NCBI GenBank assembly: GCA_030760725.1
Contig: JASWHV010000003.1
Location: forward strand, 62,515,264 to 62,579,263
Length of the DNA: 64,000 nt
Direction of reading: 5' to 3'
From: Neostapfia colusana
Lineage: Eukaryota; Streptophyta; Magnoliopsida; Poales; Poaceae
Shown here one piece after another: positions 57,767 to 64,000 of this stretch; within the stretch, counting starts at the first letter, position 1, and every line of letters begins with the position of its first letter. The position numbers were made by a program, and so were the translations under genes. The notes under the pieces were generated by a model. That model saw only the letters and a program-made list of their open reading frames with translations, was not told where the DNA came from and searched no databases.

Positions 57767-58172
57767 ACGGGTTGACGGTAGGTTACACGCTTAGATAGAT
57801 CACAGATTAGTATCCGACACAGATTGGTAGCTAAGCCATGCTGACCATAGGATGCAAGCCTAGGAAAGGCCATAGTTGGATTACAGATTGGCAACACCCT
57901 AAGCCGTATAGGACCCCCATTGAACAAGCCTTGAATAGGAGTTGTGTGAGCCCTTGTGATGATTATTGTGATTATGTGTTTAGTGTGAGTTGTGGGATGT
58001 CTCAAAGCGTTGTCCATATCCACACATAAGTCGAAAAAGGTGTGAGATGCCTCGGCACTTGTTCACATCCTCATATGGGCTAATATATATAGTCCAACCC
58101 ACCTTAATGCATATAGTTAAGGGGATCTACCTAACCTTCTAACCTTCTATTCTATTTCGTTCTCTCTCACAG

Positions 58173-59362
58173 ATGGTGAGAGGAAACGCCGGCCGAAGGA
58201 ACGTCCGCGACAACCAAGAGGATGGCCACGATGAAGTTCCTGTTAACCCCGGAGCTGGTGAGAACAACCTGGAACGGTTGATGGCCATGCAGAATCAACT
58301 TATGCAAACCATGATCCAAACTTTGGGTCAGTTGCAGGCCAACAACAACAACCTCGTTCCGGCACCACCGCCACCACCACCGCCGGCTCATAACAGACTG
58401 GGTGAGTTCATGAGGACCCGACCACCCACCTTTGCTAAAGCTAACGATCCCATGGAGGCCGACGACTGGTTGAAATCCATGGAGAAGAAGCTTGCCATAG
58501 TGCAGTGCAATGACCGAGAGAAGGTTCTTTTTGCGTCGCACCAACTCATGGGAGCTGCCGCTGACTGGTGGGATGCCCTATGAAACGCTCATGTCGAACC
58601 GGAGACGATCACTTGGACTGAGTTCAAGAGAGTTTCCGCTCTCATTACATCCCTGCCGGTGTAATGATGCTCAAGAGATAGAAGTTTGAAGGTCTCCGCC
58701 AAGGACAGAGAAGTGTGAATGAGTTTCTCAACAAGTTCACGCAACTGTCCCGGTATGCCCCCGAAGATGTCAACTCAGACCAGAGGAAGCAATACCTGTT
58801 CATGAGAGGGTTGAACAATGAGATCCAGGTTCAGCTCCTCAACAATGACTACGTGAGCTTCCAGAAGCTGGTTGACAAGGCTATAGTGGTTGAAAGCAAG
58901 ATCCGAGAGATCGAGCGAGAGTGCAAGAGGAAGACGCCATACCAGCCCCAAGGGAGCAACGTACGACCTCGGTACATGCCCCCGGCCACACCGCAATATG
59001 GATCGACTGCTCCTGCATACCGCCCTAGTCAGCCACCACAGCAACGACCCGTTGCACAAGCACCTCGTGTGCCCTTGCCTCCTATGCCCCGACCCAACAT
59101 GGGCGCTCCTGTTAAAAATTCCCGCCCCAATGTACCTGCTGCCGTAGGCAACAGGGCATGCTTTGCATGCGGGGAACCAAGACACTTCGCGAGCCAGTGC
59201 CAGAGGAGAGGCCCTGGGCAGCAAGGCAACGTGCCCAAGCAGAACCCGTGACCGAACGGAGGGGACAATCTAGGAAACCGTGGACATCAGAACTATGCTC
59301 GCGGCAACGTAAACCATGTCTCTGCTGAGGAAGCACAACAGGCTGAGGACGTCGTAATTGGT
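58173..59362 (+). pseudogene. A3 gag
   Basis: Same start and core as A1 gag. It is broken by TGA near 58581 (TGC to TGA), a one-base loss near 58629, TAG near 58679 (CAG to TAG), a frame change near 58709 that restores the frame, and stops after the zinc knuckle near 59249 and 59271. The knuckle CFACGEPRHFASQC retains its CCHC ligands but has PR in place of VG. Confidence 0.92.
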
Positions 59363-62300
59363 ATGTTTCTTGCCAACTCCAACCCAGCCACCATCTTATT
59401 TGATTCTGGAGCATCGCATTCCTTCATATCATCCAAGTATGTTGTCAAGCATAATCTACCCATATCACACTTAAAATGTGCTATGTTAGTTAATTCTCCC
59501 GGGGGAGAGATGAGGACTAATATAGTATGTCCGAAAGTAAGCCTTAAAATAAGGGGGTAGACTTCCTTGCCAACCTCATTGTCTTGGATTCCCAAGGGCT
59601 TGACATAATACTCAGGATGGATTGGTTAAGCAAGCACAACGGAGTAATCCAATGTGCTGAAAGGAGCGTGCAGTTGACAAACGAGCACAGTATCCGTGTC
59701 GAGTTTGAGTCAGCCCAACAAACAACCGAAATGGCAATTTTGAACCACGTCGAAGGAGCAACATTGGACAGCATTCCAGTGGTTCAGGAATTCTCGGACG
59801 TGTTTTCAGAGGAGCTTCCAGGTATGCCACCTGACCGAGATATTGAGTTTGCCATTGATTTGGTACCCGGAACTGCACCCATAGCAAAGAGACTTTATAG
59901 GATGCCCATCAATGAACTAGTGGAACTCAAGAAGCAAATTAAGGAGCAGTTGGAGAAGGCTTTTATACATCCAAGCTCGTCACCATGGGGAGCTCCTGTG
60001 CTCTTCGTGGACAAGAAGGATGGGACCCAAAGGATGTGCGTGGACTATAGGTCTCTCAACGAGGTGACAATCAAGAACAAATACCCTCTGCCCCGTATAG
60101 AGGACCTATTCGACCAAATGAAAGGAGCCCGAGTGTTCTCCAAGATTGATCTTCGATCGGGATACTTCCAGCTAAAGATTAAGCCCTCCGATATACCCAA
60201 GACTGCCTTTCGGACACGGTATTGTTCGTATGAATATACCGTCATGTCTTTTGGGTTAACAAATGCACCCGCATACTTCATGTACCTTATGAACAAGGTT
60301 TTCATGGAGTACTTGGATAAGTTCGTTGTGGTTTTCATCGATGACATTATGGTGTATTCAAAAAGTGAGGAGGAGCATGAAGAACATTTGAAATTGACCT
60401 TGCATAAAATGTGTGAGCATCAATTGTATGCCAAGCTTAACAGGTGTCAATTTTGGCTAAAGGAGATATCGTTCCTAGGCCACATTATCTCCAAGGAAGG
60501 AGTATCGGTCGATCCCGGAAAAGTGGGAGATGTTCTGAAGTGGAACCAACCGCAAAACGTGAGGGATTTTCTTAGGATGGATGGATACTACCGACGCTTC
60601 ATTAAGGACTTCTCTAAGATAGCAAAGCCTATGACGGAGTTGGTAACGAAGGGAAAAGCCTTCCATTGGACACCGGCATGCCAAGAAAGTTTTGAGGAAC
60701 TCAAGAAATGGCTAACCACAGCGCCGGTTTTGGTATTGCCGGACGTGAGCAAGAGCTTTGACATATATTGTGACGCATCCAAACAGGGGCTTGGATGTGT
60801 GCTCATGCAAGAAGGACAAGTGGTAGCATATGCCTCACGACAATTAAAGAAGCACGACCTTAATTATCCTACACATGACTTGGTGCTAGCAGCAGTAGTG
60901 CATGCATTGAAGATTTGGAGACATTATATCCTTGGTCATCGATGTGGGATCTATATGGATCATAAAAGCCTCAAGTACATATTTACATAAACAGACTTGA
61001 ATTTGAGGCAACATCGATGGTTGGAACTTATCAAGGATTACGATGTTGGAATCAACTACCACCCTGGAAGGGCCAATGCAGCAGCTGATGCATTGAGCCG
61101 GAAGGGAGCATGTCACCAACTCACGGTTCGGGAGCTACCACCCAAACTACGTAAGGAGTTCGAACGGTTACGCCTTGGATTCTTGAACAAGATGGAAGTG
61201 ATGGACATCCACTCTTCATTAGAGCAAGAGATAAGAGATGGCCAGGCAACGGATGAGGAAATCAAGGAAAGGATCCGACAAGGAATAGAGAAGGATTTCA
61301 AAGAAGATGGAAAGAGTACGCTTTGGCTAGGAAAAAGGATTTGTGTGCCTAACGTAAAGCACATCCACGACATGATATTAAAAGAGGCACATGATTCACC
61401 TTATTCCATACATCCCGGAAGTACCAAAATGTACAAGGACTTGAAGACTTGTTATTGGTGGGATGGTATGAAGAGGGATATAGCCGAATACGTTGCCCTA
61501 TGCGACACATGCCAACGGGTGAAGGCCGAACATCAAAGACCTGCTGGATTGTTGCAACCCTTGAAGATACCCGAGTGGAAGTGGGAGGACATCAGTATGG
61601 ATTTCGTCGTCGGATTGCCGCGAACTCGGTCGGGTTATGACTCCATCTAGGTTATCATGGACCGATTAACGAAAACAGCCTATTTTCTCCCTGTAAGGGC
61701 CAAGTACAACATTGCACAATTAGCCGAGTTGTACATGGAGCAGATCGTGTGCCGTCATGGAGTCCCGAGGAGGATAGTCTCAGATCGGGGTTCTCAGTTT
61801 ACCTCTAGATTTTGGAGGAAGCTGCAGAAAGCTATGGGTACACGACTGGATTTTAGCTCCGCCTATCACCCACAAACCAATGGACAAACCGAAAGGGCAA
61901 ACCAAATTTTGGAGGACATGTTGAGAGCTTGCGCCTTGAAACATGGGCGTAGTTGGGATTGGAGTTTACCGTACGCCGAATTCTCCTATAACAACAGCTA
62001 TCAAGCTAGCTTGAAGATGTCGCCTTTCGAAGCATTGTGTGGTAGGCGGTGTAGAACGCCGCTGTTTTGGAACGAAACCGGAGAGAACCAGGTGTTTGGA
62101 CCTGAAGTGCTACAAGAAGCTGAAAAACAAGTCCAAACTATACGGGAGAACTTAAAGGCTGCTCAGTCACGACAGAGAGGCTATGCGGACAATAGGCGAA
62201 GGAAGTTGACTTTCAAAGTAGGAGACTTCGTAAACCTTAAGGTATCACCTATCCGTGGCCAACGATGTTTCAACGTCAAAGGAAAGCTTGCACCTCGCTA

Positions 62301-62667
62301 CATCGGACTATTTAAGATTTTGGATAAGCGAGGAGAAGTAGCCTATCAACTAGAGCTCCCAACATATCTCTCCGACGTACATGACGTGTTTCATGTATCC
62401 CAGCTCAAGAAGTGCTTGAGAGTACCCAAGGAGCAAGTACCAATGGAAGAGCTTGAACTTCGAGAGGACCTGACTTATGCGGAACACCCTGTCCAAATTT
62501 TGGACGTAAGGGAAAGGGTCACAAGGAACAAAGTGATCCGATGGTGCAAGGTACAATGGAGCCATCACACCAAAGCTGAAGCCACATGGGAGCGTGAAGA
62601 AGACATCAAGGCAGAATTCCCTCATCTAGTCTCTACTAACGAATCTCGAGGGCGAGATTCAATTTAA
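59363..62667 (+). pseudogene. A3 protease, RT, RNase H, integrase, chromodomain
   Basis: The most complete family A pol here. It has protease DSGASHSF then the shared G-run break (stop near 59558), LRMDWL, RT (LPGMPPDRDIEFAID, CVDYRSLNE, FIDD near 60340-60351), RNase H (YCDASKQGLGCVL) and TAA near 60988 in place of the Gln codon in TQTDLN. It continues with integrase HHCC (HPGSTKMY to CDTCQ), TAG near 61648 in place of Trp, then DDE core SDRGSQFTSRFW and YHPQTNGQTER (Asn where A1, B and C have Asp), IGLFKIL, HDVFHVSQLKKCL and a chromodomain (KVQWSHHTKAEATWEREED) to the stop at 62667. Several changes are C-to-T or G-to-A, as expected for decay of methylated DNA. It is not functional. Confidence 0.93.
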
Positions 62668-62679
62668 GGGGGGTAGATT
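62661..62679 (+). other. Polypurine tract of A3
   Basis: AATTTAAGGGGGGTAGATT directly before TGTGACACCC. It overlaps the pol stop by a few bases. Confidence 0.9.
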
Positions 62680-64000
62680 TGTGACACCCTCATTTTTAGT
62701 TTCTGCATGTATTCATGTTTCATGTAGAGAAAACATTTCAAAAAGAAGTGGGGACGGAGAAAGAACTTAAAAAGATAGCCAAAAAGAGCAAAAATCCAGT
62801 TCACCAAGAGTGCCGAAGACAACTCTTGCGTCCAGCTGGCCACGTGGCGCCTTCGGAGCTCATCCCCGCAAAGTGGGAGAGGTCCGACCCCATGGGACAC
62901 GTGTTTCCTCGGAGCTAGCCACTACGGAGAAGCGAGGCCAGTCCCGCAGGACACGTGTCATCTTAGGAGCTATTCACCGTGGAAATCAGAGGACCAGTCG
63001 CGCGGGATACGTGTCGATCTCGGAGCTCACCTCCGAGAGGTCCGGTTCTATTGGACACGTGTCACCGTCGGAGCTTATCTCCGAGAGGTCCGTCACTGTT
63101 GGACACGTGTTGACCTTGGAGCTCGTCTCTGAGAAGAGAGGGAAGGTCCGGCACTGACACATGGCATGCACGGAGCCACCTCCGAATAGAGAGGAGGTCC
63201 CGACCGCCAGAATACGTGGCGCACGTGGAGCTCACCTCCGAAGGAGAGGGAGGTCTCGCTCGCTTGACACGCGGCACAACCGGAGCTCGTCTTTGTGGAA
63301 AGGGGAGACCAAGCCCCCGATGGACACGTGGAGCTTTCGGAGCTCATCACCGCGGAGGTAACGAGTTCTGGAGCGGTTTTGGATTCTGTACGCGTGGAAA
63401 TACCGGTACGGAGAGGAAACCAACATGAATTCCACAAAGTTACCGCACCAAATCAACAAAAGATAAGTTGTTAAGAGTCAATGACAATTTGAATAGGACT
63501 CTTATTCGAAATACAATCAGATTAGGACTCTTTTTCTCCCGATTATAAATAGAACCCAGAACCTTCGGCCGAAACCACGAACTTCTTTTCCACCTCCTGA
63601 GCCGACGACTTAGAGCCCTAGCCCCCAACTCGCCGAAGTAAACTCATCGTCGGAGTTCAGTCGAGGAAGATCGCCGGAAGAGAGTCCCAACGATCTGTCT
63701 TGCTAAGAGAAGGACCCGAGACCAAGAAGAGCGTAAGGTAGGTCTCCAATACCACCTTACGTCATCATCGCGTTTTCTTTGCATCTGTTCTTAGATTCCT
63801 TTCGAACAGAAGCTTTTTCATGGACAGATCACTTGCTGATCGGTTTGATCTAGATCTAAAGGCAAGGTCATCGCCACGTCCACATTTGATCCGAACATCC
63901 CTGTTCATCATTAAATCCATGCAAACCATGCAAGAACACGTACAAACTGATCTAATAAAAACTGATCATAGGATAGCATGCATATGCATCATCGCATCTG
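62680..64000 (+). mobile_element. A3 3' LTR (cut by window end)
   Basis: The first 1321 bp of the LTR: G-box array at about 62835-63350, TATA box 63544-63551 and donor-like TAAG/GTAGGT at 63738. It agrees closely with the 5' LTR of the same copy. The end and the target duplication lie beyond the window. Confidence 0.93.
63544..63551 (+). promoter_or_regulatory. TATA box of A3 3' LTR
   Basis: TATAAATA in ATTATAAATAGAACCC. From this LTR transcription could run out into the flank right of the window. Confidence 0.75.

Overview
This window is nuclear DNA from a grass (Poaceae). It is a nest of LTR retrotransposons around one short gene island. The grass assignment rests on very long LTRs, Ty3/gypsy chromoviruses primed by initiator-Met tRNA, a SIRE/Maximus-like copia element with the usual plant polypurine tract, a CACTA transposon end, an RTE-type LINE tail and an expansin-like A gene with plant introns. 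The species cannot be named from the sequence.

Layout. 1-23992 is a compound of a gypsy chromovirus called family A here: a partial LTR, gag-pol copy A1, a truncated middle LTR, a truncated second copy A2 and a complete 3' LTR. Inside A1 pol sits element C (5556-18062), a young minus-strand chromovirus with 4152-bp LTRs, a 5-bp target duplication (AAAAC) and no gag. The compound abuts a minus-strand gag and LTR of a Tat-like gypsy element (about 24001-26843), followed by a CACTA end (26844-27193). The gene island is 27194-31229. It holds a four-exon expansin-like A gene (27626-29004).

Beyond the island, 31230-33951 is an old LTR related to that of element C. It is cut by a family A LTR (A5, 33952-37673), which itself carries a 5'-truncated RTE LINE with a 16-bp target duplication. 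A minus-strand SIRE-like element without pol follows (37689 to about 42180), carrying one unusual ORF, and then an inverted fragment of a G-box repeat array. From 42733 to the window end lies family A copy A3. Its 5' LTR is split by element B (43044-54971, target duplication TCAGA).

How the parts relate. Each autonomous-type element has the usual order: LTR, tRNA-iMet primer site, gag with a zinc knuckle, protease, reverse transcriptase, RNase H, integrase with a chromodomain, polypurine tract, LTR. Every copy is broken: A1 and A3 by nonsense codons and frameshifts, A2 by deletions, B by loss of the RT core, C by loss of gag/protease and one stop. None looks able to move without help from a relative.

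The most unusual observation is in element B. An extra ORF upstream of gag begins with a segment that aligns without gaps, from the initiator Met, to the histone H3 tail, including TARKSTGG at the K9 register. The gag of the same element begins MAGRGKG, like the histone H4/H2A tail. The same element encodes an integrase chromodomain, a domain class that reads methylated H3 tails. Other signals are tandem repeats of primer-binding-site-like units in the family A leaders, conserved splice-donor and acceptor-like sites framing those leaders, and G-box tandem arrays in the LTRs.
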